DNA of 64,000 nt from Salvelinus alpinus (GCF_045679555.1 NC_092091.1:70446517-70510516); one strand, 5' to 3'. Positions 1 to 10,535 are shown, counted from the first letter of the stretch. Numbers and translations: made by a program. The notes: generated from the sequence alone by a model not told the origin.

Positions 1-1
1 C

Positions 2-703
2 TCAATCATCAAGTTTGCGGATGACACTACAGTGGTAGGCTTGATTACCAACAACGACGAGACGGCCTACAGGGAGGAGGTGAGGGCCCTCGGAGTGTGG
101 TGTCAGGAAAATAACCTCACACTCAACGTCAACAAAACAAAGGAGATGATTGTGGACTTCAGGAAACAGCAGAGGGAGCACCCCCCTATCCACATCGACG
201 GGTCAGTAGTGGAGAAGGTGGAAAGTTTTAAGTTCCTCGGTGTACACATCACGGACAAACTGAATTGGTCCACCCACACAGACAGCGTCGTGAAGAAGGC
301 GCAGCAGCGCCTCTTCAACCTCAGGAGGCTGAAGAAATTCGGCTTGTCACCAAAAGCACTCACAAACTTCTACAGATGCACAATCGAGAGCATCCTGTCG
401 GGCTGTATCACCGCCTGGTACGGCAACTGCTCCGCCCACAACCGTAAGGCTCTCCAGAGGGTAGTGAGGTCTGCAGAACGCATCACCAGGGGCAAACTAC
501 CTGCCCTCCAGGACACCTACACCACCCGATGTCACAGGAAGGCCATAAAGATCATCAAGGACAACAACCACCCAAGCCACTGCCTGTTCACCCCGCTATC
601 ATCCAGAAGGCGAGGTCAGTACAGGTGCATCAAAGCAGGGACCGAGAGACTGAAAAACAGCTTCTATCTCAAGGCCATCAGACTGTTAAACAGCCACCAC
701 TAA
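2..703 (+). pseudogene. LINE reverse transcriptase, C-terminal fragment (Rex1/L2-like)
   Basis: This frame is open from the window edge to a TAA at 701-703. It carries the RT catalytic FADD motif at 14-25, followed by the YLG-type block (FKFLGVHI) and the thumb/C-terminal region (WYGNC, RTAE-like) typical of fish LINEs of the CR1/L2/Rex group. The 5' part lies outside the window. The 3' untranslated region runs to about 1235 and ends in TTTGA-type short tandem repeats, the usual tail of this LINE class. The assignment to the LINE class is firm. The exact clade (Rex1 versus L2) is inferred. Confidence 0.85.
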
Positions 704-1235
704 CATTTAGCGGCCGCTGCCAACATACTGACTCAACTCCAGCCACTTTAAAAATGGGAATTGATGGAAATTATGTAAAAATGTACCACTAGCCACTTTA
801 AACAATGCCACTTAATACAATGTTACATACCCTACATTACCCATCTCATATGTATATACTGTACTCTATATCATCTACTGCATCTTGCCATCTTTATGTA
901 ATACATGTACCACTAGCCACTTTAAACTATGCCACTTTATGTTTACATACCCTACAGTACTCATCTCATATGTATATACCGTACTCTATACCATCTACTG
1001 CATCTGCCATGCCGTTCTGTACCACCACTCATTCATATATCTTTATGTACATATTCTTTATCCCTTTACACTTGTGTGTGTGTGTAAGGTAGTAGTAGTG
1101 GAATTGTTAGGTTAGATTACTGTTGGTTATTACTGCATTGTCGGAACTAGAAGCACAAGCATTTCGCTACACTCGCATTAACATCTGCTAACCATGTGTA
1201 TGTGACTAATAAAATTTGATTTGATTTGATTTGAT
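704..1235 (+). mobile_element. 3' UTR and tail of the left-edge LINE
   Basis: This AT-rich tail follows the RT stop codon. It holds an internal near-duplicate of about 120 bp (compare 800-880 with 910-1000) and ends in ATTTGA-like tandem units at 1213-1235. A second tail of the same family lies at 57135-57235. Confidence 0.75.
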
Positions 1236-1388
1236 ACTTGCTTGCCTCCATATACAAATATACAGTGTATTTTGTGATTATTTCATTTGGAGTGGTTTGA
1301 TGTCCATACACACTGCTTGTTTGACCAGTACCTCATTGTCCTTTTTTTTACTCAAAGCATAGATTTTCGATTTCTGCTTTCAACCCAA
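1236..1388. repeat. Segment duplicated at 33214-33440
   Basis: The stretch beginning GCTTGCCTCCATATACAAAT is matched by the block at about 33218. Both continue through a TTTGGAGT segment and a 'CTCATTGTCC' segment to a CA-rich tract. This is part of the evidence for a tandem duplication of about 32 kb. Confidence 0.65.
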
Positions 1389-1389
1389 C

Positions 1390-1561
<172 letters not shown>

Positions 1562-1802
1562 CCGGCTCTGGGCCTTTTGGGGGCCCTAAGCAAGATTTGG
1601 TTCTGGGGCCCCCCGCCTACCGGCAAAACATCTGTGCGTACCCCCTCATATCTTGAGGCAGAGAGAAAACAACTGCAGTGTTACAGCTAATTTCCTGCAA
1701 TTCTACCCATTTTGGCGTGGAGAGACATCTTTGCAGTTTTAAAGCAAATTTCCCATGTTAATATGATATATTTCAAAACATATTTGTTTTTCTTGCATCT
1801 CA

Positions 1803-2672
1803 TTTACATTTTACATTTAAGTCATTTAGCAGACGCTCTTATCCAGAGCGACTTACAAGTTGGTGCATTCACCTTATGATATCCAGTGGAACAACCACTT
1901 TACAATAGTGCATCTAACTCTTTTAAGAGGGGGGGGAGGGTTAGAAGGATTACTTTATCCTATCCTAGGTATTCCTTAAAGAGGTGGTGTTTCAGGTGTT
2001 TCCGGAAGGTGGTGATTGACTCCGCTGACCTGGCGTCGTGGGGGAGTTTGTTCCACCATTGGGGTGCCAGAGCAGCGAACAGTTTTGACTGGGCTGAGCG
2101 GGAGCTGTACTTCCTCAGAGGTAGGGAGGCGAGCAGGCCAGAGGTGGATGAACGCAGTGCCCTTGTTTGGGTGTAGGGCCTGATCAGAGCCTGAAGGTAC
2201 GGAGGTGCCGTTCCCCTCACAGCTCCGTAGGCAAGCACCATGGTCTTGTAGCGGATGCGAGCTTCAACTGGAAGCCAGTGGAGAGAGCGGAGGAGCGGGG
2301 TGACGTGAGAGAACTTGGGAAGGTTGAACACCAGACGGGCTGCGGCGTTCTGGATGAGTTGTAGGGGTTTAATGGAACAGGCAGGGAGCCCAGCCAACAG
2401 CGAGTTGCAGTAGTCCAGACGGGAGATGACAAGTGCCTGGATTAGGACCTGCGCCGCTTCCTGTGTGAGGCAGGGTCGTACTCTGCGAATGTTGTAGAGC
2501 ATGAACCTACAGGAACGGGTCACCGCCTTGATGTTAGTTGAGAACGACAGCGTGTAGTCCAGGATCACGCCAAGGTTCTTAGCACTCTGGGAGGAGGACA
2601 CAATGGAGTTGTCAACCGTGATGGCGAGATCATGGAACGGGCAGTCCTTCCCCGGGAGGAAGAGCAGATCTC
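1803..2672 (-). pseudogene. 5'-truncated L2-type LINE, RT C-terminal part and 3' tail
   Basis: On the minus strand an open frame (2601-1960) matches the C-terminal third of the LINE protein at 28344-31004 almost residue for residue. It starts at the SSQSAKNLGVILD block and ends in HLFKEYLG. The 3' tail (1803-1860) has the 'cgctctggataagagcgtc' type sequence shared by the 9.2-kb and 31.1-kb tails. The copy is truncated at its 5' end near 2672, upstream of the thumb. Confidence 0.88.
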
Positions 2673-2850
2673 CTAGACAAGTACAATTTCAAGATACAAT
2701 ACCTGCAAATATGTACAGTTCAATGGGGAGAAAACAAACATGTAAAAACACAAACTAACACGACACCAAACAAATTAAAACAGATAGGCTTCAGTACTTC
2801 AAATGTTAAACTCAAAGGCTACCAACCCAAAGCCACATAGAAAAAGAGAA

Positions 2851-2931
2851 ATCAGATAGAGCAGGAATATAAAAATCAGACAGAGCAGGAATATAAAAAT
2901 CAGACAGAGCGGGAATATAAAAATCAGACAG
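2851..2931. repeat. 24-bp tandem repeat, about 3.4 copies
   Basis: A unit beginning ATCAGACAGAGCAGGAATAT recurs at 2851, 2875, 2899 and 2923. It abuts the LTR that starts at 2932. Confidence 0.85.
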
Positions 2932-3379
2932 TGTCACGCCCTGGCCTTAGTTATCTTTGTTTTCTTTATTATTTTAGTTAGGTCAGGGTGTGACATGGGG
3001 GATGTTTGTGTGTTTTTTGTCTAGTCTAGGGTGTGTGTATTGTCTAGGGGGTTTTGTAGAGTTCATGGGGTTGTGTTCAGTGTAGGTATTTATGTAAGTC
3101 TATGGTTGCCTGGATTGGTTCTCAATTAGAGACAGCTGTCTATCGTTGTCTCTGATTGAGAGCCATATTTAGGCAGACATAGGCATTAGGTAGGTTGTGG
3201 GTAATTGTCTATGTCTTGACGTTAGTTGCTTGTGTCTGCACTTTTGTTTTGTAGCTTCACGGTCGTTTGTTGTTTTGTCTAGTTTGTATTAGTGTTCGTT
3301 TCTTCTTCTATTAAAAATAAGATGTATTTATATCACGCTGCGCCTTGGTCCTCTCTTTCACCTAACGACGATCGTGACA
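2932..3379 (+). mobile_element. LTR (448 bp) of an incomplete LTR element
   Basis: The segment begins TGTCACGCCCTGG and ends ATCGTGACA, so it has TG..CA ends with an extended inverted terminus (TGTCAC/GTGACA). Its body matches the minus strand of the complete solo LTR at 61271-61665, including the CTCAATTAGAGACAGC and GAGAGCCATATTTAGG blocks. No second LTR was found downstream; the element is cut off by LINE sequence at about 5276. Confidence 0.7.
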
Positions 3380-5275
3380 GAATTACCCACCTGTCCAGGA
3401 CCAAGCAGCGTGGTAACAGGCAGCGGCAGCAGGAGCAGCGCAAGGAGGAATGGACATGGGAGCAGAGTCTGGATTACACTACGTGGGAGGAGATCGACAG
3501 GTGGGCTATCGACCCAGGGAGAATGCCGGAGCCCGCCTGGGATTCTCTGGAGCAGTGTGAGGAGGGATACCGGCGAATGGAGGCAGCATGACGACGCGGT
3601 AGGACGCCCGAGAGTCAAGCCCAAAAATTTCTTGGGGGGGGGGGCTACAAGGAAGTGTGGCGAAGTCAGGTAGGAGACCTGCGCCAACTCCCCGAGCTTA
3701 CCGTGGAGAGCGAAAGTACGGGCAGACACCGTGTTATGCGGTTAAGCGCACGGTGTCTCCTGTACGTGTGCTTAGCCCGGTGCGGTACATTCCAGCTCCA
3801 CGTATCGGCCGGGCTAGATTGAGCATTGAGCCAGGTGCCATGAAGCCGGCTCAACGCGTCTGGTCTCCAGTGCGTCTCCTCGGGCCGGCATACATGGCAC
3901 CAGCCTTACGCATGGTGTCCCCGGTTCGCCAACACAGCCCAGTGCGGGTTATTACACCTCCCCGCACTGGTCGGGCTACGGGGAGCATTCAACCAGGTAA
4001 GGTTGGGCAGGCTCGGTGCTCAACGGAGCCAGTACGCCTGCACGGTCCGGTATATCTGGCGCCACCTCCCCGCCCCAGCCCAGTACCACCAGTGCCAACA
4101 CCACGCATCAGGCTTCCAGTGCGTCTCCAGAGCCCTGTTCCTCCTCCACGCACTCGCCCTATGGTGCGTGTCTCCAGCCCGGTACCAACAGTTCCGGCAC
4201 CACGCACCAGGCCTACTGTGCGCCTCAGCCGGCCAGAGTGTGCCGTCTGCCCAGCGCCGTCTGCGCTGCCCGTCTGCCCAGCGTCGCCTGCACTGCCCGT
4301 CTGCCCAACGCCATCTGAGCTGTCCGTCTGCCCAGCGCCGCCTGCGCTGCCCGTCTGCCCAGCACCGTCTGAGCTGCCCGTCTGTCCTGAGCCTTCAAAG
4401 CCGCCCGTCTGTCCTGAGCCTTCAAAGCCGCCCGTCTGTCCTGAGCCTTCAAAGCTGCCCGTCTGTCCTGAGCCTTCAGAGCCGTCAGTCAGGAGCCGCT
4501 AGAGCCGCCCGCCAGTCAGGAGCAGCCAGAGCCGCCCGCCAGTCAGGAGCAGCCAGAGCCGCCCGCCAGTCAGGAGCAGCGAGAGCTGCCCGCCAGTCAG
4601 GAGCAGCCAGAGCCGCCCGCCAGTCAGGAGCAGCCAGAGCCGCCCGCCAGTCAGGAGCAGCCAGAGCCGCCCGCCAGTCAGGAGCAGCCAGAGCCGCCCG
4701 CCAGTCAGGCGCAGCCAGAGCCGCCCGCCAGTCAGGAGCAGCCAGAGCCGCCCGCCAGTCAGGAGCAGCCAGAGCCGCCCGCCAGTCAGGAGCAGCCAGA
4801 GCCGCCCGCCAGTCAGGAGCAGCCAGAGCCGCCCGCCAGTCAGGAGCAGCCAGAGCCGCCCGCCAGCCAGGATCTGCCAGAGCCGTCAGTCAGCCAGGAT
4901 CTGCCAGAGCCGTCAGTCAGCCAGGATCTGCCAGAGCCATCAGTCAGCCAGGATCTGCCAGAGCCGTCAGTCAGCCAGGATCTGCCAGAGCCGCCAGTCA
5001 GAAGCTGCCAGAGCCGCCCGCCAGTCATGAGCCGCCCGCCAGTCATGAGCCGCCCGCCAGTCCGGAGCCGCCCGCCAGTCCGGAGCCGCCCTCCAGTCCG
5101 GAGCCGCCCTCCAGTCCGGAGCCGCCCCTCAGTCCGGAGCCGCTACCTCAGTCCGGATCCGCTACCTCAGTCCGGAGCCGCTACCTCAGTCCGGAGCCGC
5201 TACCTCAGTCCGGAGCCGCTACCTCAGTCCGGAGCTGCCCCTCAGTCCGGAGCTGCCCCTCAGTCCGGAGCTGGG
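3380..5275 (+). pseudogene. Internal region of the LTR element with proline-rich repeat ORF
   Basis: Frames open across 3292-3591 (Glu/Gln/Arg-rich) and 3657-4502 (proline/valine-rich, PVRxxSPVR-type repeats, then CPEPS repeats). After a stop at 4500-4502 another phase stays open through arrays of a nine-residue unit (PEPPASQEQ). The product resembles no enzyme that I recognise; it could be a degenerate gag-like or mucin-like repeat protein of the element. The change of phase near 4480 suggests a small indel. Position directly after an LTR argues that this is transposon, not host, coding sequence. Confidence 0.5.
4386..5270 (+). repeat. Coding minisatellite cluster, 27- and 18-bp units
   Basis: Four consecutive arrays are visible. 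They are a 27-bp CCTGAGCCTTCAAAGCC-type unit (about 4386-4490), a 27-bp CCAGAGCCGCCCGCCAGTCA-type unit (about 4500-4865, about 13 copies), a 27-bp CCAGGATCTGCCAGAGCC-type unit (about 4866-5000, five copies), and 18-bp CAGTCCGGAGCC-type units to 5270. All periods are multiples of three, so all forward frames tend to stay open. Confidence 0.9.
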
Positions 5276-6510
5276 CAGTATGCAAATTGGAGTGTGTCTA
5301 GGGTTTCTGGGATAATGGTGTTGATGTGAGCCATGACCAGCCTTTCAAAGCACTTCATGGTTACAGACGTTAGTGCTACGGATCGGTAGTCATTTAGGCA
5401 GGTTACCTTAGTATTCTTGGGCACAGGGACTATGGTGGTCTGCTTGAAACATGTTGGTATTACAGACTCAGTCAGGGACAGGTTGAAGATGTCAGTGAAG
5501 ACACTTGCCAGCTGGTCAGCGCATGCTCGGAGAATGCGTCCTGGTAATCCATCTGGCCCTGCCGCCTTGTGAATGTTGACCTGTTTAAAGGTCTTATTCA
5601 CATCGGCTACGGAGAGCGTGCCTGTGATGCTTCGTCACAGGGCATAGTTGTCACAACTTCTGCCGAAGTCGATGCCTCTCCTTGCTCGGGCGGTGTTCGG
5701 CTGTCGACGACTTCTAGCCATCGCCAATCCATTTTCCATTTGTTTTGTCTCGTTTTCCCACACACCTGGTTTTAATCTCCCAATTACTGGTCATGTATTT
5801 AACCCTCTGTTTCCCCCATGTCTTTGTGTGTGATTGTTTTTAGTTCATGTCGGTACGTTTCCGGTTGGTTTTGTCCGGGTGCTGTTTTCACCCGTGTTTT
5901 GTGGCAACCATTATTGTTCGCACATTGGTACTGTTACTGGTGCTATTTTCTTGAGTAAAGTGCATTGTTCACTCATCTCTGCTCTCCTGCGCCTGACTTC
6001 ATGCACCAGCTACACCCACCGCCTGACAATAGTGGGATTTCTTATAAGCTTATAAGCTCCCGCTCATTGAAAGCGGCAGCTCTACCCGTTAGCTCAGTGC
6101 GGATGTTTCCTGTAATCCATGGCTTCTGGTTGGGATATGTACGTACAGTCACTGTGGGGGACAATGTCATCGATGCACTTATTGATGAAGCCAGTGACTG
6201 ATGTGGTGTACTCCTCAATGCCATCTGATGAATTTCAGAACAAATTCCAGGCTGTGCTAGCAAAACAGTACTCTAGCTTAGCATCTGCTTCATCTGACCA
6301 ATTTTTATTGACCAAATCACTGGTGCTTCATGCTTTAGTTTTTGCTTGTAAGCATAATCAGGAGGATATAATTATGTTCAGATTTGCCAAATGGAGGGTG
6401 AGGGAGAGCTTTGTAAGCTTCTGTGTGTGTGGAGTAAAGGTGGTCTAGAGTTTATTTCCCTCTGGTTGCACATTTAACATGCTGGTAGAAATTAGGTAAA
6501 ACTGAAGTTT
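5276..6510 (-). pseudogene. LINE fragment on the minus strand, interrupted by a solo LTR
   Basis: Read on the minus strand, 6263-6042 encodes the pre-RT linker (YPNQKPWITGNIR). After the inserted LTR (5649-6028), 5601-5276 encodes the start of the RT domain ([33 protein letters not shown]). The frame ends abruptly at 5276, where the proline-rich minisatellite begins. This is the family of the left-edge LINE but a different part of it and the opposite orientation. Confidence 0.82.
5649..6028 (+). mobile_element. Solo LTR of the Gypsy family, 5-bp target duplication
   Basis: The segment starts TGTCACAACTTCTGCCGAAG and ends GCCTGACA. It matches the LTRs of the Gypsy element at 41418-46119. It is flanked by ATAGT on both sides (5644-5648 and 6029-6033), which fixes both ends and shows insertion into the LINE followed by LTR-LTR recombination. 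Confidence 0.9.
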
Positions 6511-6990
6511 CCGGCTGGATAACCTACTGGCTACCCGCGGACGTTCAGATCGGGGTCTGTTGGTTCCATCCCCCTCACCCCCTTTCCGATACCCATGGAG
6601 CTGGGAGGGGCAGTGCGCAGGAAGACCGGAGGGGGTTCCAGCTCGTGCACCATCTGTGGCCGCAGAGGTCACACTGCCGGTCGGTGCCGGGTTGGTTCCT
6701 CTGGGTATCGAGGCAGCAGGCAGGGCGCTCTGGCGTCACCCCAGGTGAGCCGGCACCATTCTCACCCAGAGCCCTCTGTTGCACATATGTTTTTATATGT
6801 CACTTTTCCTGAGTTTTCCCCGCATTCCCAGCATAAGGCGCTCGTCGATTCAGGCGCGGTTGGGAATTTTATAGATAGATCGTTCGCCCTTAGTTTAGGG
6901 ATACCCATTGTTCTCGTGGCTGTGCCCTTCCCCGTTCAACACTTAGATAGTCGACCATTAGGGTCAGGGTTGATTAGGGAGGCCACCGCA
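6511..6990 (+). pseudogene. Gypsy gag zinc knuckle and protease fragment
   Basis: The segment matches 42490-42965 of the full Gypsy element. It encodes a CCHC knuckle (CTICGRRGHTAGRC) and an aspartic-protease start with the active-site DSG (ALVDSGAVGNF). Similarity stops abruptly near 6990, and LINE-like sequence precedes 6511, so this is an isolated internal fragment without LTRs. Confidence 0.85.
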
Positions 6991-7131
6991 GGTGTTCATA
7001 ATATTTTGTGCAATCAGTAGATTGTAATCTCATTGAGCAACGTCTCAACCAAATATTACAGAATTGTCCACATTGAAAGTTCATGACTTTTGTTTTTTCA
7101 CACCACCCATTCCCTACAGGCCAACAAACCA

Positions 7132-7139
7132 TATAAAAG
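7132..7139 (+). promoter_or_regulatory. TATA box of the orphan lipoxygenase 5' end
   Basis: TATAAAAG lies about 30 bp upstream of a block (7161-7211) conserved with 39800-39850. The paralogous site at 39771 is TATAAAG. The promoter role is inferred from spacing, the downstream splice donor and conservation between the two copies. Confidence 0.55.
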
Positions 7140-7160
7140 AGCCATGATATCTAGGTTCTG

Positions 7161-7211
7161 AGTACAGTGGAACTCTGATTTCTCATCACTGAGTTACTGC
7201 ATCTTATTTGG
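7161..7211 (+). pseudogene. Non-coding first exon, orphan lipoxygenase copy
   Basis: The block reading AGTACAGTGGAACTCTGATT and ending at a GTAAGA donor (7212) is nearly the same as 39800-39850. It has no useful ORF and would splice to the coding exon at 7975. Confidence 0.5.
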
Positions 7212-7237
7212 GTAAGAAAGCTGACATCTTATATGAT

Positions 7238-7420
7238 TATATTCAACCTTTATTTAACTAGGCAAGTCAGTTAAGAACAAATTCTTATTTACCTAGAAAC
7301 AGTGGGTTAACTGCCTTGTTCAGGGGAAGAACGACAGATTTGTACCTTGTCTGCTCGGGGATTCGATCTAGAAACCTTTCGTTTACTGGCCCAACGCTCT
7401 AACCACTAGGATACCTGCCA
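7238..7420 (-). mobile_element. tRNA-derived SINE
   Basis: On the minus strand the element starts GGCAGGTATCCTAGTGGTTA, which resembles a tRNA A box, and has a B-box-like AGATCGAATCC. Its tail carries TAAATAAAGGTTGAAT. The paralogous intron at 39860-39900 lacks it, so it inserted after the tandem duplication. Confidence 0.75.
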
Positions 7421-7974
7421 GGATACCTTACTTGTCATGTAATGGATGGATCCCATGGCCTAACTCATTTGACTCTGCTGTTGAATATAACACATTGCAA
7501 TAAGTGTTGACTATAATTTTCATACTTGTACTTACTATTTGTGGCTCTGAGTGCCATCCATATAGCTTTAAAAATATATGAATATGTATTTTAACACCCT
7601 TAAGTTCAAATCTGGGCCTCGAAGCCACTGCTTTTTTGTTTTTCATTCTTCCCCTCCTATCAGGAACTGACTTAGAACTGTGACACCAGGTGGGTGCAAT
7701 CAATCATCAGATACAACAGAAAACCAGTAGCAGTCTGGCCCTTGTAGTGTAAGATTTGAATAACCCTGCTGTAATTGTCTCCCTAGGCAGACCGGTTGTC
7801 TTCCACATTAACAATGCTCCAGTGCTGTTGTTGTAGGTAAGGTAACAATCCCTTTGGATCATCCTGTGGCCTCATCTGACACAATAGCTAAGCAAAATGA
7901 TTGGTCATCGGTCTCAATTAAATATCAAATTGATCACATTTTATCATATATTTTAGTCTTCACTTGCTTTGTAG

Positions 7975-8137
7975 AGTCACCATGATCGTTTAAGAAGCCG
8001 AGGTATTCACTGGAGGAGATATACTGTACGCAGGCACCATGAACAGTATCTGCATACAACTCCGTGGCACAATGGATTCAAGCCATTGCATCTGCCTCCC
8101 CAAAAGTAGATGTTTTGGGGGCCACCCTTGAAGGGCT
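7975..8137 (+). pseudogene. Orphan first coding exon of a lipoxygenase (two stops)
   Basis: The exon follows a TTTGTAG acceptor and ends at a GTGAGT donor (8138), exactly as its paralogue at 40553-40712 does. It keeps the ATG (7982) but has TAA at 7991-7993 and TGA at 8129-8131, both in frame. Between the stops it still reads as a PLAT-domain start (EVFTGG, LYAGTMNSI). No exon 2 follows before the next promoter at 10505. It could be a dead alternative first exon of gene A or the relic of a third gene. Confidence 0.8.
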
Positions 8138-8468
8138 GTGAGTAACCCTTTGCCACAATTTGAAATCCTTGGACAATTTGTCCATTTGATGACAATGTCA
8201 ATCCATTCACATACTTTTCATTCCTATGACTAGCAGGGCCAGGTTGAGAGAATCTGGTCCCACTTTAAAAGGAACTACAGTATACATAAAGATGTTATAA
8301 GCACCACATAGATGCTTCACAAATAATATATAATCTGATGTCAATCTATAAACAGTGCATTAAGTGTGACATAATGCACCCTACATAGGGAGCTGTTGAC
8401 AAAATGCAACTTCAACAGAAACGTACATAACATACATAAAATGCACTTCATAGATGCTTCACAAAAAA

Positions 8469-8905
8469 TCTACTCCCCTTCTTTCCTCCTCTACTCCCCT
8501 TCTTTCCTCCTCTACTCCCCTTCTTTCCTCCTCTACTCCCCTTCTTTCCTCCTCTACTCCCCTTCTTTCCTCCTCTACTCTCCTTCTTTCCTCCTCTACT
8601 CCCCTTCTTTCCTCCTCTACTCCCCTTCTTTCCTCCTCTACTCCCCTTCTTTCCTCCTCTACTCCCCTTCTTTCCTCATCTACTCCCCTTCTTTCCTCCT
8701 CTACTCCCCTTCTTTCCTCCTCTACTCCCCTTCTCTCCTCATCTACTCCCCTTCTTTCCTCCTCTACTCCCCTTCTCTCCTCCTCTACTCCCCTTCTCTC
8801 CTCCTCTACTCCCCTTCTTTCCTCCTCTACTCCCCTTCTTTCCTCCTCTACTCCCCTTCTCTCCTCATCTACTCCCCTTCTTTCCTCCTCTACTCCCCCT
8901 TTGTT
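8469..8905 (+). repeat. 21-bp polypyrimidine minisatellite, about 21 copies
   Basis: Units of the form CTACTCCCCTTCTTTCCTCCT repeat with few substitutions. The plus strand is almost free of G. The open frames (YSPSFLL and its shadows) follow from the 21-bp period and are not a gene. Confidence 0.97.
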
Positions 8906-9180
8906 CATCTGATTTCACGTGCTTTCTGGAACCCATCAAACTTCCCAGATGATTTCAACACAATGTATCACCTATCATGTCCTGTTGTTGTAGTGTTAAG
9001 AAACCTGTTGGCCCAGTTTACAGTACACATATTAACAGTGTTGGTTATCAGATCTTAATGAGTCTTTTGCACTAATACTCGTCTTTTCTTACTGCCATTG
9101 GCTTTGCTAATAGCTGCTTTTTTTTAGGAAAAGTGTACTTACTACAATGGTGATATGTAGTTGTCCTACCTAGCTACCTT

Positions 9181-9240
9181 AAGATAAATGCAAGTCGCTC
9201 TGGATAAGAGCGTCTGCTAAATGACTCAAATGTAAAATGT
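9181..9240 (+). mobile_element. L2-type LINE 3' tail fragment
   Basis: The motif 'gtcgctctggataagagcgt' followed by CTGCTAAATGACT is shared with the LINE tails at 31108-31175 and, inverted, 1803-1860. Confidence 0.7.
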
Positions 9241-9941
9241 AGTAAGTAAGAACTTTTCATAGTGAGGAATTTAACTTCCTTGAGACACCTCTCTGGTTTA
9301 GTGGAATGAAAAAAACGTTTTTTTGAGGAGTGGAATGAGGAAAGCAAGACATCTAGACCATAGAAAGGTACAGTACACTCTGCCAAGTTGGTATGCAGTA
9401 TGTGAAACTTCCTTCATGTTTGATAAGTCACTCTCACTTTGATGATAAGATCTTAACAAGCTGGCTTCATAAGCCTGACTGTGAATGAATAAAATAATGT
9501 TGTCATCAATCCAACACCAAGATGGTTATATTTGGAGCTGGTGTTCACCAAATGCCTCTATTTCTTTGGGTCCCTCTGGCCACAGAGAAGAACTGGGGCC
9601 TTATTTATAAATGTTGAGTATGTAAAAAAAAATCATAAAAAATACCAAAACATGTGTGAGCCAGGTTTCATGCAAAAGCTGGCATTCATAAAAAGTGAAC
9701 TTGACGTGAGAATACGCTTAGCTTTCCGCAAACTTTAGACTATGCATACGCACAGTTTCTAATGGTTGAAGTATTGCATTGCAAGCAAGCAAGTAGCTTA
9801 ATAGTTTGTGAGATATGATGATACACTTATTAACTTACTAGGTTCATTTCAATGGAACTGTCTCATGTAGTATTTCCAGTTTTAGCAGGTGAGTGTGGGA
9901 GTCAGGTGTAGAAACTCACCTAGGTACATTCTCATTACTAA

Positions 9942-10437
9942 AAAGTCTACACCGCCTTGTACTTCTTCACATTTTATTGTGTTACAAAGTGGGATTCAAA
10001 TGAATTGAATTGTTATTTTTTGTCAACGATCAACACAACCTACTTTGAGGATTTCGAAAATCTCCCTGGTCTTTGTAGTTGAATCTGTGCTGGACATTCA
10101 ATACTTGACTGAGGAACCTTACAGGTGTTGTGAGAATGAGGGACAGAGGAAGGGGTAGTCATTCAAAAATCATGTCATTATTTCACACAGAGTGAGTCCA
10201 TATAACTTATTATGTGATTTGTTAAGCCAAATTTGACTTCTGAAATAATTTAGGCTTGCCTAAACAAAGCGGGTGAATACTTATGCAATGACTATATTTT
10301 AGTTTAAATTTGTATAGGTATATTATTTTGTGTAGCTCAAAAACAATAAAATAGAATTCAATCTATTTCAATCCCACGTTGTAATGCAAAAAATGTGAAA
10401 AAAGTTCAAGGGGGGTGTTGACTTTCTATAGGCCCTT
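9942..10437. mobile_element. Tc1/mariner-type non-autonomous element with inverted termini
   Basis: The left end (AAAAGTCTACACCGCCTTGT, then CTTCACATTTTATTGTGTTA) is the approximate inverse of the right end (GAAAAAAGTTCAAGGGGGGT then GTTGACTTTCTATAG). The match spans about 58 bp including a GTGGGATT block. No transposase frame remains inside. Confidence 0.78.
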
Positions 10438-10504
10438 TTCTATAGGTACCTAGAACTGGTGTGTGTGGGAGTACGGTGTAGAAACTCCTCCAACCCCATC
10501 TAAA

Positions 10505-10512
10505 TATAAATA
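10505..10512 (+). promoter_or_regulatory. TATA box of lipoxygenase gene A
   Basis: TATAAATA lies about 30 bp upstream of a short block ending in the donor CAG|GTAAGG (10571/10572). This is the nearest promoter-like signal upstream of the first coding exon at 12007. The role is inferred. Confidence 0.55.
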
Positions 10513-10535
10513 GAGCTACGTAGCCAGTGATGTTT

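Noticed and set aside
4386-5270. Possible CRISPR-like direct repeats
   Set aside because: Units are contiguous with no spacers, and the genome is a vertebrate; it is a coding-type minisatellite.
4003-5301. 432-codon frame with ARAARQSGA repeats
   Set aside because: It is another phase of the 27-bp minisatellite. The acidic/proline phase continues better from upstream, so this frame is a shadow.
7238-7420. tRNA gene suggested by A- and B-box-like motifs
   Set aside because: The boxes belong to a tRNA-derived SINE. The stem pairing needed for a cloverleaf is absent. The same applies to 13702-13830, 15943-16075 and 34535-34640.
8396-9058. Open frame of 220 codons with YSPSFLL repeats
   Set aside because: It arises from the 21-bp polypyrimidine minisatellite; both strands and several frames are open in the same place.
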